Source: Phyllobacterium trifolii
GTDB lineage: Bacteria; Pseudomonadota; Alphaproteobacteria; Rhizobiales; Rhizobiaceae
DNA: 64,000 bases
Assembly (NCBI RefSeq): GCF_014192095.1
Contig: NZ_JACHXN010000013.1
Span: forward strand, 1 to 64,000
Direction: 5' to 3'
The notes beneath the pieces were generated by a model. It was not told the origin of the DNA. It saw only the letters and a list, made by a program, of their open reading frames with translations, and ran no database searches. A program made the translations under genes and the position numbers. Of this stretch, positions 36,087 to 45,084 are shown in pieces; the stretch's first letter is position 1, and each line of letters starts with the position of its first letter.

Positions 36087-36925
36087 CTCAGACTTTCCAT
36101 CGGGACCTTGTCCATATCGGTGAAGCTCATGTTATCGCCGGCCATCGCCCAGATGAACGAATATCGCCCGGTGCCGGCACCGGAATGGATGGACCACCCC
36201 GGCGACAGCACCGCATCATGGTTCTTCAGCACAAGATGCCGTGTTTCGTGGGGTTCACCCATGAAATGGAAGACACGAGTCGCCTCCTCCATGCCGAAGT
36301 AAAGATAGACCTCCATGCGCCGGTCATGCACATGCGCCGGCATGGTGTTCCAGACGGAACCGGGCTCGAATATCGTCAGACCGACTAGAAGCTGGCAGCT
36401 TTCGCAGACATCCGGATGCACATATTGGTTGATCGTACGGGCATTGGCCTCCTCAGTCGAGCCCGCGCGCACCTTCTTGGCCATGTCGAGCGTGATCGGC
36501 ACGGTCGGGCAGGCGCGGTGTGCCGGCGCACTCAGGAGATAGAATTCGGCGGGATTTGCCGGGTCGTGGCTGCGGAACGACAACGTACCCTGCCCCATGC
36601 CGACATAGAGCGCATCCTGAAAGCCGAGCGGATAGTCGACGTCGCCGACAATGATCGTGCCCTTGCCACCGATGTTGAGAATGGCGGCCTCGCGACGTTC
36701 AAGGAACTGGCTGGTCCCGGTTTCCTTGACCTGGTCGATCACGAGGTCTTGCTCCGCCGGGACGATGCCACCCACGATCATCCGGTCGAGATGGCTGTAG
36801 GTGAGATTGATCTGGCCTTTCGAAAAAAGCCCCTCAATCAGGAAGTCCTTGCGCAGGCCTTGCGTGTCGCGCTTGGCGGCGTCTTCTGGACCGACGACCT
36901 GGCGCACGTTTACGGAAATTGTCAC
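36083..36925 (-). CDS. kduI: 5-keto-4-deoxyuronate isomerase
   Basis: 280 residues, normal length. The zinc site of KduI is visible: PAHVHDRRMEVYLYF (two His and Glu) and a later His in SIHSGAGTGRYSFIWAM, with the conserved start REVYGP-type replaced by RQVVGPEDA. It isomerises 5-keto-4-deoxyuronate (DKI) to 2,5-diketo-3-deoxygluconate. The gene is followed by kduD with a 4-base overlap and preceded by the ABC ATPase gene at 33 bases, so import and catabolism are co-expressed. Confidence 0.93.
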   Translation of the reverse strand: MTISVNVRQVVGPEDAAKRDTQGLRKDFLIEGLFSKGQINLTYSHLDRMIVGGIVPAEQDLVIDQVKETGTSQFLERREAAILNIGGKGTIIVGDVDYPLGFQDALYVGMGQGTLSFRSHDPANPAEFYLLSAPAHRACPTVPITLDMAKKVRAGSTEEANARTINQYVHPDVCESCQLLVGLTIFEPGSVWNTMPAHVHDRRMEVYLYFGMEEATRVFHFMGEPHETRHLVLKNHDAVLSPGWSIHSGAGTGRYSFIWAMAGDNMSFTDMDKVPMESLR

Positions 36926-36957
36926 AGCATTTGCCTCTTGGCGTTTGATGGAAAGGG

Positions 36958-37695
36958 TTAGGTAAGGACGACATATTCGGTGAGTTGGCTGATGCTGGTG
37001 TCTGCCTTGTTCACATCGAACACCTTAGTCCCATGGCTCATGATCACAAACCGGTCGCAGACCTGGTAGGCGTGATAGAGATTGTGCGTCACCAGCACGC
37101 TCGACACTCCCTCGGCTTTCAGCTTCAGCACCTGCGCCAGCAGGGCTTCCGTTTCGCGCACGGACAGTGCCGAGGTCGGTTCATCGAGAAGCAGAACTCG
37201 CCGTTTGAAAAATACCGCGCGCGCGATGGCAACAGCCTGCTTTTGTCCGCCGGATAGATCTCCCACAAGCTTGTCTGGAGAATCTATACCGGAAATGTGG
37301 ACGGCCCTCTCCAGCACCTCCATGGCGATGTCACGCATCTCGGCTTGTTTCAGAAAGCCGAAGGCATCGGTGCGCTCGCGCCCCATGAAGATATTGCGGG
37401 TGATCGAGAGCGAATCCACCAGCGCGGTATTCTGGTAGATGGTTTCGATGCCGGCATCGGCGGAATCCAACCTGCAGGTGAACAGTGTCTTTTGACCATC
37501 GACGCTCAAGTAGCCGGAGGTCGGTTTGTAGATTCCCGAAATGAGATTGACCGTCGTCGATTTGCCGGCACCGTTGTCACCCAGCAGACCAACGACTTCG
37601 CTTGTGCCGATGTGGAAGCTCAGGTCCCGCAGCGCCGTCAGCGCGCCAAAACTTTTGGAGATATTGTGCAGTTCGAGAAGATTGGGTGCCGACAT
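36958..37695 (-). CDS. Sugar ABC transporter ATP-binding protein (FrcA-like, single domain)
   Basis: 245 residues with Walker A GDNGAGKST (about 37-45), Q loop, signature LSGGQKQ, Walker B VLLLDEPTSAL and switch His in LVTHNL. It is a single nucleotide-binding domain, as in fructose FrcA, whereas RbsA and XylG are fused doubles, so it should work as a homodimer. Its start overlaps the permease stop (TAATG). The genes around it suggest that the imported sugar is an unsaturated or deoxy-keto uronate, but this is inference. Confidence 0.88.
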   Translation of the reverse strand: MSAPNLLELHNISKSFGALTALRDLSFHIGTSEVVGLLGDNGAGKSTTVNLISGIYKPTSGYLSVDGQKTLFTCRLDSADAGIETIYQNTALVDSLSITRNIFMGRERTDAFGFLKQAEMRDIAMEVLERAVHISGIDSPDKLVGDLSGGQKQAVAIARAVFFKRRVLLLDEPTSALSVRETEALLAQVLKLKAEGVSSVLVTHNLYHAYQVCDRFVIMSHGTKVFDVNKADTSISQLTEYVVLT

Positions 37696-38702
37696 TATGC
37701 GGCCCCCCGGCGTTCGATGAGGTGATTGAAGGCGGCAGCGACGACGATCAGCGTTGCGATGAACATGTCGAGATAGAAGCCCGGGGCTCTGAGCAGCAGA
37801 AGCACATCGGTGATCGTGTGGATCAGCATGACCCCGAGGAAGATACCAATGATAGAGCCGCGGCCACCGCGAAGCGAAAGCCCGCCGATGACGCAGGCGG
37901 CAATCGCCTGAAGCTCCAGCCCGGCGCCCTGCCCTGGCTGGACGCTTCCGACACGCGCCGTGGCGATGATGCCGGCAACCGCCGCCATGCCGCCGGCAAT
38001 GGCAAAGGCAATCAGCTTGACGCGGTCAGTGTTGATGCCGATGGCCGTTGCCGCGGCAGGATTGCCACCAGTGGCGAACACATGGTTGCCGAACTTGTGA
38101 CGGTGCAGCAGCAAATAGAAGCCGACAACGAACAGGACGATCCAGATAAACGCGGCATTGATGCCGAGGAGCGTCCCGGCAAAGAGGCTCGAAAAAGCGG
38201 GTTCCGGATCGAAACGCACCTGGACGGCGCCGTTGTAAAGCAGTACGGCGCCGCGCCAGAACAAGAGGCCGCCGAGCGTGACGATGAAGGACGGCAGGCC
38301 GAAGCGCAGCGTGATCGTGCCGTTGAGAAGTCCGATCATCACCCCCAACAGAATGCCGAGCGGCGCTGCAATGAAAGCACTCATGCCGCCATCGACGAGG
38401 CTCGCCATCAGGACCGCCGTCAAGGTGTAGACTGAGCCGATAGATAGATCGAACTCACCAGCAATCATCAGGATGCCAGCGCCCAGCGCAAGGCACCCCA
38501 ACACCGGAATGGCCTTCATCAGAATCGTCAGATTCTGCGGCGACAGGTAACGGAAGTCGTCGGGATAGGCGAGCGCACCGGCGATGCAGACAATTTGGAG
38601 GGTCGCGAAGACCAAAAGAATGGCTCCGGCCGGCATGGTCATAATTTGCTTCAGCAGCGATTGTTTTTTCGTGCGCGATTTCGGCACGGCACTGTCGGTC
38701 AT
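37695..38702 (-). CDS. Sugar ABC transporter permease (RbsC/FrcC family)
   Basis: 335 residues, eight to ten hydrophobic helices. The family motifs GEFDLSIGSVYTLTAVLMA (about 82-100) and GGLSLRGGRGSIIGIFLG (near the C-terminus) are conserved, and the EAA-like coupling region precedes the last helices. Start chosen at 38702 (MTDSAVPKS), which puts a charged N-terminus before the first helix; the frame extends 19 codons upstream. An RNA stem-loop separates it from the binding-protein gene. Confidence 0.88.
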   Translation of the reverse strand: MTDSAVPKSRTKKQSLLKQIMTMPAGAILLVFATLQIVCIAGALAYPDDFRYLSPQNLTILMKAIPVLGCLALGAGILMIAGEFDLSIGSVYTLTAVLMASLVDGGMSAFIAAPLGILLGVMIGLLNGTITLRFGLPSFIVTLGGLLFWRGAVLLYNGAVQVRFDPEPAFSSLFAGTLLGINAAFIWIVLFVVGFYLLLHRHKFGNHVFATGGNPAAATAIGINTDRVKLIAFAIAGGMAAVAGIIATARVGSVQPGQGAGLELQAIAACVIGGLSLRGGRGSIIGIFLGVMLIHTITDVLLLLRAPGFYLDMFIATLIVVAAAFNHLIERRGAA

Positions 38703-38743
38703 GGCATAGGTCACTGTCGTTACTCTGTTCCGGGGATTGAGGG

Positions 38744-38767
38744 ACCTTCCGGCTGTCACCGGAAGGT
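38744..38767 (-). other. Stem-loop after the binding-protein gene
   Basis: ACCTTCCGGTGACAGCCGGAAGGT on the minus strand makes a 9-bp stem 17 bases after the binding-protein stop. There is no T run, so it probably protects the upstream mRNA and allows partial read-through, giving more binding protein than permease, as in many sugar ABC operons. Confidence 0.6.
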
Positions 38768-38783
38768 CTTCAAGCGCTACGTG

Positions 38784-39734
38784 CTATCGGAAGCTGCCGA
38801 TCAGCGGCTTGACCGAGCTGATGCGCGATTTGTCCAGGAAGGCACCTTGGCCAGTATCGACATCGGTCGGGGTCAGACCGTATTTTTTTGCCAGCGCTAT
38901 CTGGGCAATTGGATAGTAGCCTTGCAGGTAAGGCTGCTGGTCCATCGTCGCGAACATGGCGCCTGATTCGACGGCATTGACGATTTCGACCGCGAGATCA
39001 AAACCGCCGAAGGGGATTTTGACGCCAGCATCCTTGATGGCGCCTGCGCCGACCGTGGAGGTAACAGACCCGGTGCCAAACAGTGCCTTGACTGTCGGGT
39101 TGGCGATCAGGAACTGGGCGATGATGTTCTGTGCCTCGGCCGGGTCAAGCCCGGAACGAACAGTCTCCACCTTGATGCCCTTTTCCTTCATCGCCTTCTC
39201 GATGCCGCCACCACGCGCAACCGCGAAGCTGGCTTCGGGAATTTCGCGTGGATTGAAGACGACGTCGCCATCCTTCAGGCCGAACTGCTCGATCATGCGA
39301 TTGCCGAGCTCATAGCCAGAGGCGAATTCATCCATGCCGACATAGGCTTGCCGGCAATTGCCCTTGGCGCCATCAAGGTCGTCATTGTTGAAACCGATGA
39401 CGATGATGCCCGCCTTGACGGCGGCGCAGATGCTGGCATCGAAAGCATCCGAGCTGGAGATTGCAACGGCGATGCCGTCGACGCCGCTAACCGTGGCGCT
39501 CTCGATCAGGTCGTTCTGACGGACTGGATCGTTGTTGGCATATTGCACGTCGAGATCGACGCCAAACTGTGCCGCGGCATCTTGTGCGCCTTTTACGACG
39601 GGGTTAAAGAACTGGACACTCGGATCAAGGTAGATAATCATCGTTGCCTTGACGTCGGCCGCCAAGGCGGCGGATGTGAAAGCCATAGTTGCGCATGCCG
39701 CAAGCATTGCGGTTTTCAGTCTGGTCAATTTCAT
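38784..39734 (-). CDS. Sugar ABC transporter periplasmic binding protein (RbsB/FrcB-like)
   Basis: 316 residues. A Sec signal peptide (KLTRLKTAMLAACATMAFTSAALA) starts at the ATG at 39734, with AGGGAGGACAC just before. The mature protein has the peripBP type I fold: DPSVQFFNPVVKGAQDAAAQFG, the DLIESATVSGVDGIAV segment, and GFDLAVEIVNAVESG in the second lobe. It binds a sugar in the periplasm for the following permease and ATPase. Substrate is not given by sequence; the operon points to a pectin- or uronate-derived monosaccharide. Confidence 0.88.
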   Translation of the reverse strand: MKLTRLKTAMLAACATMAFTSAALAADVKATMIIYLDPSVQFFNPVVKGAQDAAAQFGVDLDVQYANNDPVRQNDLIESATVSGVDGIAVAISSSDAFDASICAAVKAGIIVIGFNNDDLDGAKGNCRQAYVGMDEFASGYELGNRMIEQFGLKDGDVVFNPREIPEASFAVARGGGIEKAMKEKGIKVETVRSGLDPAEAQNIIAQFLIANPTVKALFGTGSVTSTVGAGAIKDAGVKIPFGGFDLAVEIVNAVESGAMFATMDQQPYLQGYYPIAQIALAKKYGLTPTDVDTGQGAFLDKSRISSVKPLIGSFR

Positions 39735-39781
39735 TTGCGTGTCCTCCCTTTGGATGTGCAATCGGGGTCGAAAGACCCCAT

Positions 39782-39824
39782 GTCTCGGCTGGCGGGCTCC
39801 GACCAAAGATCGCGCCAGCCGAGA
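39782..39824 (-). other. Stem-loop between aldehyde dehydrogenase and binding-protein genes
   Basis: TCTCGGCTGGCG (39782-39793) and CGCCAGCCGAGA (39813-39824) are a perfect 12-bp inverted repeat with a 19-base loop, 35 bases after the dehydrogenase stop. On the minus strand no T run follows. It may attenuate or protect the operon mRNA. Confidence 0.6.
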
Positions 39825-39858
39825 TTTTCCTTCTCCCCCTCAGTGTGTGTGAGCTACC

Positions 39859-41379
39859 TCACGCGAACCAAGGATCCGGCCGGCCCAAGGTCACGTGAAT
39901 GCCCTTGAACTGCGAATACTCATCAAAACCGTAGCGGCCGAGCTCGCGACCAAGTCCACTCTTCTTGTAGCCGCCGATGGGCAACTCGGGCGCGCCATCG
40001 ATGACGCTGTTAATCCAGCAGCGCCCGGCCCGGATGCGCCGAATGCTCTGAAGCGCATTTTCCAGATTGGTGGACCAGACGCTGGCCGACAGGCCGAACT
40101 CCGATGCATTCGCCAAGGCGACCGCCTCATCGGCCGTCTTGAACGTCAGCGTCGACAGAACCGGACCGAAGATTTCTTCGCGGGCGATCGACATGTCGGC
40201 GGTGACCCCGGAAAAAACCGTGGGGGCATAGTAGAGTCCAGCGCCCTCTCCGACCCGTGCGCCGCCGAGCAGCAGCTCAGCGCCCTCGGCCTGTCCTGCC
40301 TCGACGTAAGAATGCACTTTGGCGGCATGTGCTTCCGAGATCATGGCGCCGATTTTCGTTCGCTCGTTCAAAGGATCACCAAAAGTCACCTTGCGGGAAA
40401 TATCGAGGAGACGGTCGAGGAGCGCATCGCGGATGTCCTCCTGCACCAGAAGCCTGCTTCCGGAAATGCAGCACTGGCCGGCATTGTGGTAGACGCCGTA
40501 AGCGATGCCGTCGGCCGCTGCCTCCAGGTCGGCATCCGCGAAAACGATTTGCGGCCCCTTGCCGCCCAGCTCCAGGCCGACGCGTTTGACGCTGCGGGCA
40601 GCGATCTCGCCAAGCTTCGTGCCGACCCTCACCGACCCGGTGAAGGCGACCATGTCGGTACCGGGATCTTCCGCCAGGATCTGGCCGGCGGGATCGCCGT
40701 AGCCAGTGACGACGTTGAAGACGCCGTCGGGAATGCCGGCCTCGCGGGCCAGTTCCGCCATGCGGATAGAGGTGCCGGAAGTGAATTCGGACGGCTTCAG
40801 CACCACCGTGCAACCGCCACCAATCGCCCATGGCACCCGCTCGGAGGCGATGATGAAGGGGAAGTTCCAGGGCGTGATGATACCGACGACGCCGACAGGC
40901 TCTCTCAGCACCAGACCGAGACGGTTGTCGCCGATATTGTTGTGGGTCTGGCCTTCCAGCGCCCGCGCCTGACCGGCTGCATAGGACCAGAGATCGGCGC
41001 AGAAGGTGATTTCGCCGCGTGCTTGGGCAATCGGCTTGCCAACCTCGAGGCTTTCGATGAGGGCGATCTCTTCCACATGGGCGAGAATGAGCTCCGCCGT
41101 CTTGAACATCAGGCGCGACCGTTCGGCACCCGACATGCGGGGCCATGGCCCCGTGTCGAAGGCCCGGCGGGCGGCCGCAATCGCCGCGCGAACATCGTCG
41201 GCAGACGCATCCGGCCAAGTCCCGACCACAATGCCGGCATGGCCCGGGCTTACCCGATCTATTGTCTTGCCCGACGCTGCATCGACCGACTTGCCATCGA
41301 CAAGCATCCGGTAGCGGGATTTACTCTGCAAACGCGGATCACTAGAGTTGGGGCTTATGAAATTAGACTGTATCGTCAT
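39859..41379 (-). CDS. NAD(P)-dependent aldehyde dehydrogenase
   Basis: 506 residues. The catalytic Glu is in LELGGKGPQIVF and the nucleophile Cys in NAGQCCISGSRLLV, with cofactor motifs TPWNFPFIIASERVPWAI and FTGSVRVG and the family end GRELGRYGFDEYSQFKGIH. The start at 41379 (MTIQSNF) is preferred; a further 18 codons are open upstream. It is the first gene of the kdu operon and divergent from the GntR gene. Its aldehyde is unknown. A semialdehyde from sugar-acid breakdown, such as alpha-ketoglutarate semialdehyde, would be a reasonable guess only. Confidence 0.85.
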   Translation of the reverse strand: MTIQSNFISPNSSDPRLQSKSRYRMLVDGKSVDAASGKTIDRVSPGHAGIVVGTWPDASADDVRAAIAAARRAFDTGPWPRMSGAERSRLMFKTAELILAHVEEIALIESLEVGKPIAQARGEITFCADLWSYAAGQARALEGQTHNNIGDNRLGLVLREPVGVVGIITPWNFPFIIASERVPWAIGGGCTVVLKPSEFTSGTSIRMAELAREAGIPDGVFNVVTGYGDPAGQILAEDPGTDMVAFTGSVRVGTKLGEIAARSVKRVGLELGGKGPQIVFADADLEAAADGIAYGVYHNAGQCCISGSRLLVQEDIRDALLDRLLDISRKVTFGDPLNERTKIGAMISEAHAAKVHSYVEAGQAEGAELLLGGARVGEGAGLYYAPTVFSGVTADMSIAREEIFGPVLSTLTFKTADEAVALANASEFGLSASVWSTNLENALQSIRRIRAGRCWINSVIDGAPELPIGGYKKSGLGRELGRYGFDEYSQFKGIHVTLGRPDPWFA

Positions 41380-41452
41380 CAACCAACCGGGTTTTATAGC
41401 CCGGCTCCTCCATCCTGGCATATCGAGTGCCAAGCTTGCGCTGCCATTAAGT

Positions 41453-41470
41453 TGTATGGTACTGTATGGT
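41453..41470. promoter_or_regulatory. Candidate GntR operator
   Basis: TGTATGGT occurs twice, at 41453-41460 and 41463-41470, with a 10-bp period, so both copies face the same side of the helix. The repeat lies between the divergent dehydrogenase and gntR genes, 24 bases from the gntR start. Confidence 0.5.
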
Positions 41471-41493
41471 GGCTAAAAACAAATGTCAACGAG

Positions 41494-42195
41494 ATGACGG
41501 TAGCGAAAAGCATGAATCTTGAGACACTGAAGATCGAGACAGGGGAAACGACCGCCGCGCAGGTCGAACGGGATTTGCGCGAGGCGATCATCCGTCTCGA
41601 TCTCGCGCCCGGTTCACGCCTGTCCGAACAGGAGATCGCGTCTCGTCTCGGCGTTTCCCGCCAGCCGGTCCGCGAGGCGTTGATCGCCCTTGGGAAATCC
41701 AAGCTTGTCGAAATCCGCCCCAATCGCGGAACCGTCGTGGTTCGCATCTCGGCGCGCCAGATGATGGAGGCCCGCTTCGTGCGGGAGGCGATCGAGGTTG
41801 CTGTTGTCCGGCGGGCCAGCGAAAGCTTCGATACGTGGACGCGGCGAAAGATCGACAGCATCCTCGAGCGCCAGCGAATGGCAATGGCCGACCACGATCA
41901 CAATGCTTTTCGCCGGGAGGACGAGCAGTTTCATATCGCGATAGCAGAAGGCGCCGGCTGCGGTCTCGCCTGGAACGCGATTTCAGACATCAAGGCGCAT
42001 ATGGATCGGGTTTGCAATCTGCAGCTTCGCAACCCGGCCTCTATGAACAACCTTATCGAGCAGCACGAGAAGATCGTAACCGCCATCGACGCCCGAAACG
42101 CAGATGCTGCAGCCGACGCCATGAGAGCGCATCTGAACGGCATTCTGAATGATCTACCACAGATCGAATCTGACAATCGTGAGCTGTTCGAATAG
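41494..42195 (+). CDS. GntR family regulator (FCD/FadR subfamily)
   Basis: 233 residues from the ATG at 41494; another ATG at 41512 (MNLETLKIE) is equally possible. Winged helix at about 20-85 (LREAIIRLDLAPGSRLSEQEIASRLGVSRQPVREALIAL) and an FCD ligand-binding domain with the metal-binding Asp and His residues (about RREDEQFHIAIAE and LIEQHEKIVTAI). It is divergent from the uronate operon, with 114 bases between, and most likely represses it until an intermediate binds. A much longer frame in the same phase that runs over the antisense of the dehydrogenase gene is not real. Confidence 0.88.
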   Translation: MTVAKSMNLETLKIETGETTAAQVERDLREAIIRLDLAPGSRLSEQEIASRLGVSRQPVREALIALGKSKLVEIRPNRGTVVVRISARQMMEARFVREAIEVAVVRRASESFDTWTRRKIDSILERQRMAMADHDHNAFRREDEQFHIAIAEGAGCGLAWNAISDIKAHMDRVCNLQLRNPASMNNLIEQHEKIVTAIDARNADAAADAMRAHLNGILNDLPQIESDNRELFE

Positions 42196-42449
42196 CCACA
42201 TGCAGTGCTGCGTATGAATACCTAAATCCTACACACGGCTGCCGCGGGCGTTTGGTGAAAGTGCGGTTCTAAACGAGCCACTATGCGATTGATTGCTCCA
42301 TCATGCATTGTCGGCGCCGCGGTACAGAAACGTTCGAGCACCGAGACGACGTGGGCCACGAGTGGATAGTAGTCTTGAGGTATTCCTTTCCCTGCCATGA
42401 ATTTTGGCCTTCAGGTCCGCGCGTCAATGCCTATACCATTCAGCCACGA

Positions 42450-43436
42450 TCAGCCCGCGAGGCGCGCGCGAAACAACGTACAGCCGTCCGTCAGGCGCGA
42501 CCTGGAGATATCCCTGAATCCAGCCTCGGTCATCCACGCGCGATACTGACCTTCAGTGTACGATTCGCCGTGGCGATAGAGGTTCAAGAATGTGAGATTC
42601 AAGAAGACACCCTCAGGCGGGCCGAGGCGGTCATCATCGACGACGCCCCACCCCGCAATTGCGATCTCGGCCCCTGGTGTGAGGCAACGCGCGGCGTTCA
42701 GGATCGAACTACGCGCTTGGTCCGGCGGTAGGACCTGGACTACAGCCTTCAGGATCGCCAGATCGTGCCGACCGATCGATGGTGCGACAGTTATGTCTCC
42801 CTCTTCGACAACCACGTCGTCGGCACCGTATTCTGACAGGATAGCTGGCGCGACGGCTGCGACCGTCGGGAGTTCCATCAGCATCGCCGCAATCTGCGGC
42901 CGCCCCTCGCGAAGTCCGACGAGAATGGTCCCGGCGCCCCCGCCTATGTCAATCACCGAACCGATCGCCGAGAGGTCCATCTTTTGGGCCAGATGTCGGC
43001 CGAAAATCACCCCGCCCGGTGCGAGCATGCGGCTGAAAGCCACCGCGGCCTCAGGCCCCGCTTCGGAAAAGTCGTGCAGCGCAGCCGGCCGGTTCTGTCG
43101 CAGCGACTCTGCAGTCAGCAGGTCGGCTCCCCAGAGCTCGCGCAGGAGCGCATGATCGCCGCCGCGATAGGTCGGCTTGGACGCGTCGAGGAAGGCGAAG
43201 GCTTCGGCTCCGTTGCGAAATTGACCGTCCTTGACTTCGAGGAGACCGATGCTGGCGAGCGCATAGAGGAGCCGCGACAGACGGTCGGGCTCGATTTTGA
43301 GTGCGGCCCCAAGCGTGTCAGCAGTCATAGCGCTGCCACCGAGCCGAGTGAAGATGCCAAGGTCCAGCCCGGCGCGAAGCGCCAAGGCGGGGGGCACCGC
43401 TGCGATCAGGTTGTCGATCCGATCAGAATCCACCAC
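42450..43436 (-). CDS. SAM-dependent O-methyltransferase (plant OMT/HIOMT-like)
   Basis: 328 residues. An N-terminal winged-helix dimerisation domain (LRAGLDLGIFTRLGG...LSRLLYALASIGLLE, about 20-80) precedes a Rossmann methyltransferase with DIGGGAGTILVGL (about 166-178) and the later LKAVVQVLPPDQA and MTEAGF segments of the methyltransf_2 family. Such enzymes methylate hydroxyls of small aromatic or secondary metabolites. No biosynthetic genes are near, so the substrate is open. The 254 bases before its stop hold no gene. Confidence 0.85.
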   Translation of the reverse strand: MVDSDRIDNLIAAVPPALALRAGLDLGIFTRLGGSAMTADTLGAALKIEPDRLSRLLYALASIGLLEVKDGQFRNGAEAFAFLDASKPTYRGGDHALLRELWGADLLTAESLRQNRPAALHDFSEAGPEAAVAFSRMLAPGGVIFGRHLAQKMDLSAIGSVIDIGGGAGTILVGLREGRPQIAAMLMELPTVAAVAPAILSEYGADDVVVEEGDITVAPSIGRHDLAILKAVVQVLPPDQARSSILNAARCLTPGAEIAIAGWGVVDDDRLGPPEGVFLNLTFLNLYRHGESYTEGQYRAWMTEAGFRDISRSRLTDGCTLFRARLAG

Positions 43437-43572
43437 GTCACATCCCCTTCCGCGATCTGGTTACTCGAGCGCCCACGTCAGTGCCGGTTTCGTTCAGAAC
43501 CGATCACCGTCGATAAACGTTAGTTTGAAAATGCCGATAAGAGGCAATTTTTTGCGAATTTGGATTGTAGCA

Positions 43573-45084
43573 CTACTGAGTTCTCTCGACATGAGAGATC
43601 TCAAATAAATGCCTGATCTTTTTAACCAGTCCGGGCATGGCATGGATGCCGGCAATCTCAGTACTGTTCTCGAACAAATGCTTTTCTGCCTCTGCTCGTC
43701 TGCACAAAATGAGGCTGAGTTCATCGACGAGACTTGGCCTGTCATGGAGCAGTGGCGCCAAGGTCGATTTCTCGATTTCATAAACAACTGTAGAGGCGAG
43801 CGCACGCACCGTGCCCGGCTCCCCCGCGCCAGCCAGAAGGCTGGCCTCGCCGAAATAATCGCCCGGTGCCAGTTTGGCGAGTTGAAGCTGCCTGTGGCCT
43901 TCTTCGCGTGTGACTGCCAGAACTCCGCTTCGAACGATCACCAGCGACTTCATCTCACTGCCCTGCTCAGCAATCACATCCGATTTACGGAAGGTTCGAC
44001 GCGACATGGATTTAGCAAGAACTTCCTTTTCGTCGTCGGTGAGCGTTTTGAAAAGCGGGAGGGCGTCGAGGAGTCGCATTTGGCTGGAGCGGCTGCTCGT
44101 GGCAGGTTCCGTCTTTGCGCCAGATGCTGGTTGAACGATGGGTGTTGCCAAGGGCATGCCAGCCGCCAGGCTGTGGCGATAGATCAGATCGAATATTTCG
44201 TTCTGGGCAATCCCGGCCAGAGCGATATCCGCAACCCGGAACGACAGCTCCAGCTCGACTGCTGAGCCGTCCAGCGATTTTATCTGGATGCTCGGTTCCG
44301 GCACGTTCAATATCGTCGTTGAACTCAAAAGGACAGCGCGCATAATATCCACGACGGCCCCCGGCGCCGTCGTTGCCGCGAAGCGCACGGTAAGGCTGAC
44401 GCCGTGGCTGCGATCGGGGTTGCTTACGTTGATAAGCCTTGCCTTGGCCAAGTCGCTATTGGGGACAATGACGAGGTCGTTTTTGGCGTTCAGCAGGTGC
44501 GTTGCCCGCCAATTGGTTTCAACTACCCTGCCCTCGGTGCCGTCGCTGAGAACGATCAGATCTCCAATAACATAGGGCCTACCGAGATTGAGGGCGATGC
44601 CGGAAAAGACATCGCTCAGGGTGCTTTGCAGTGCCAGGCCAAGAATAATGGCAAGCACACCGGATGTCGCGATCAGTGTGCCCACCGGCAGGCTGAAGAC
44701 GTTGGCAACGACCGAGAGAACCGCTCCAAGATAGATAATGCCGACGACCAGATCCTGGATAAGCCTCCCTTCCCGCGGACGCCTTTCAAAGATCAAGAAC
44801 ACGCGCGCAAAACCGACAAGGGCCCAGGCGGCGTTGATCCACCAGATCACCTTTGCAATCCCGATGAAAACTTGCTGGACAGCCGAGGCTGTAGCTGGTC
44901 CCGCCTCGTAGGGAACGATGCCGTGATAAAGCAGCAGGGTGGTCAGGACGATAAAGAACGTTACCTGAAAAATAAGGTGCAATCGCGGATTGTTGCGCAG
45001 CGCCACCCGCGAGACGAAAGCCCCGACTGCCGCTAGGGTCCCCGCCTGAATGATCGGATCGGTGATCAGCTCGAAAAACGTCAT
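43573..45084 (-). CDS. Mechanosensitive (MscS) channel with cyclic-nucleotide-binding domain
   Basis: 503 residues. Four or five hydrophobic helices (about 20-155), the MscS pore helix and beta domain (GVLAIILGLALQSTLSDVFSGIALNLGRPYVIGDLIVLSDG, TEGRVVETNWRATHLL), then a C-terminal cNMP-binding domain (about 350-465: GSEMKSLVIVRSGVLAV, GDYFGEASLLAGAGEPGTVRA). The combination is known from cyclic-nucleotide-gated MscS relatives. It would open by membrane tension or be tuned by cAMP/cGMP. In the cNMP domain the phosphate-binding cassette GEASLLAG...PGTVRA retains an Arg but not the full canonical RTA motif. Stand-alone gene; the methyltransferase gene follows at 136 bases. Confidence 0.88.
   Translation of the reverse strand: MTFFELITDPIIQAGTLAAVGAFVSRVALRNNPRLHLIFQVTFFIVLTTLLLYHGIVPYEAGPATASAVQQVFIGIAKVIWWINAAWALVGFARVFLIFERRPREGRLIQDLVVGIIYLGAVLSVVANVFSLPVGTLIATSGVLAIILGLALQSTLSDVFSGIALNLGRPYVIGDLIVLSDGTEGRVVETNWRATHLLNAKNDLVIVPNSDLAKARLINVSNPDRSHGVSLTVRFAATTAPGAVVDIMRAVLLSSTTILNVPEPSIQIKSLDGSAVELELSFRVADIALAGIAQNEIFDLIYRHSLAAGMPLATPIVQPASGAKTEPATSSRSSQMRLLDALPLFKTLTDDEKEVLAKSMSRRTFRKSDVIAEQGSEMKSLVIVRSGVLAVTREEGHRQLQLAKLAPGDYFGEASLLAGAGEPGTVRALASTVVYEIEKSTLAPLLHDRPSLVDELSLILCRRAEAEKHLFENSTEIAGIHAMPGLVKKIRHLFEISHVERTQ

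Noticed and set aside
39895..41493. The long N-terminal extension of the GntR frame (766 codons in all)
   Set aside because: It runs antisense through the aldehyde dehydrogenase gene. Only the last 233 codons look like a protein family.
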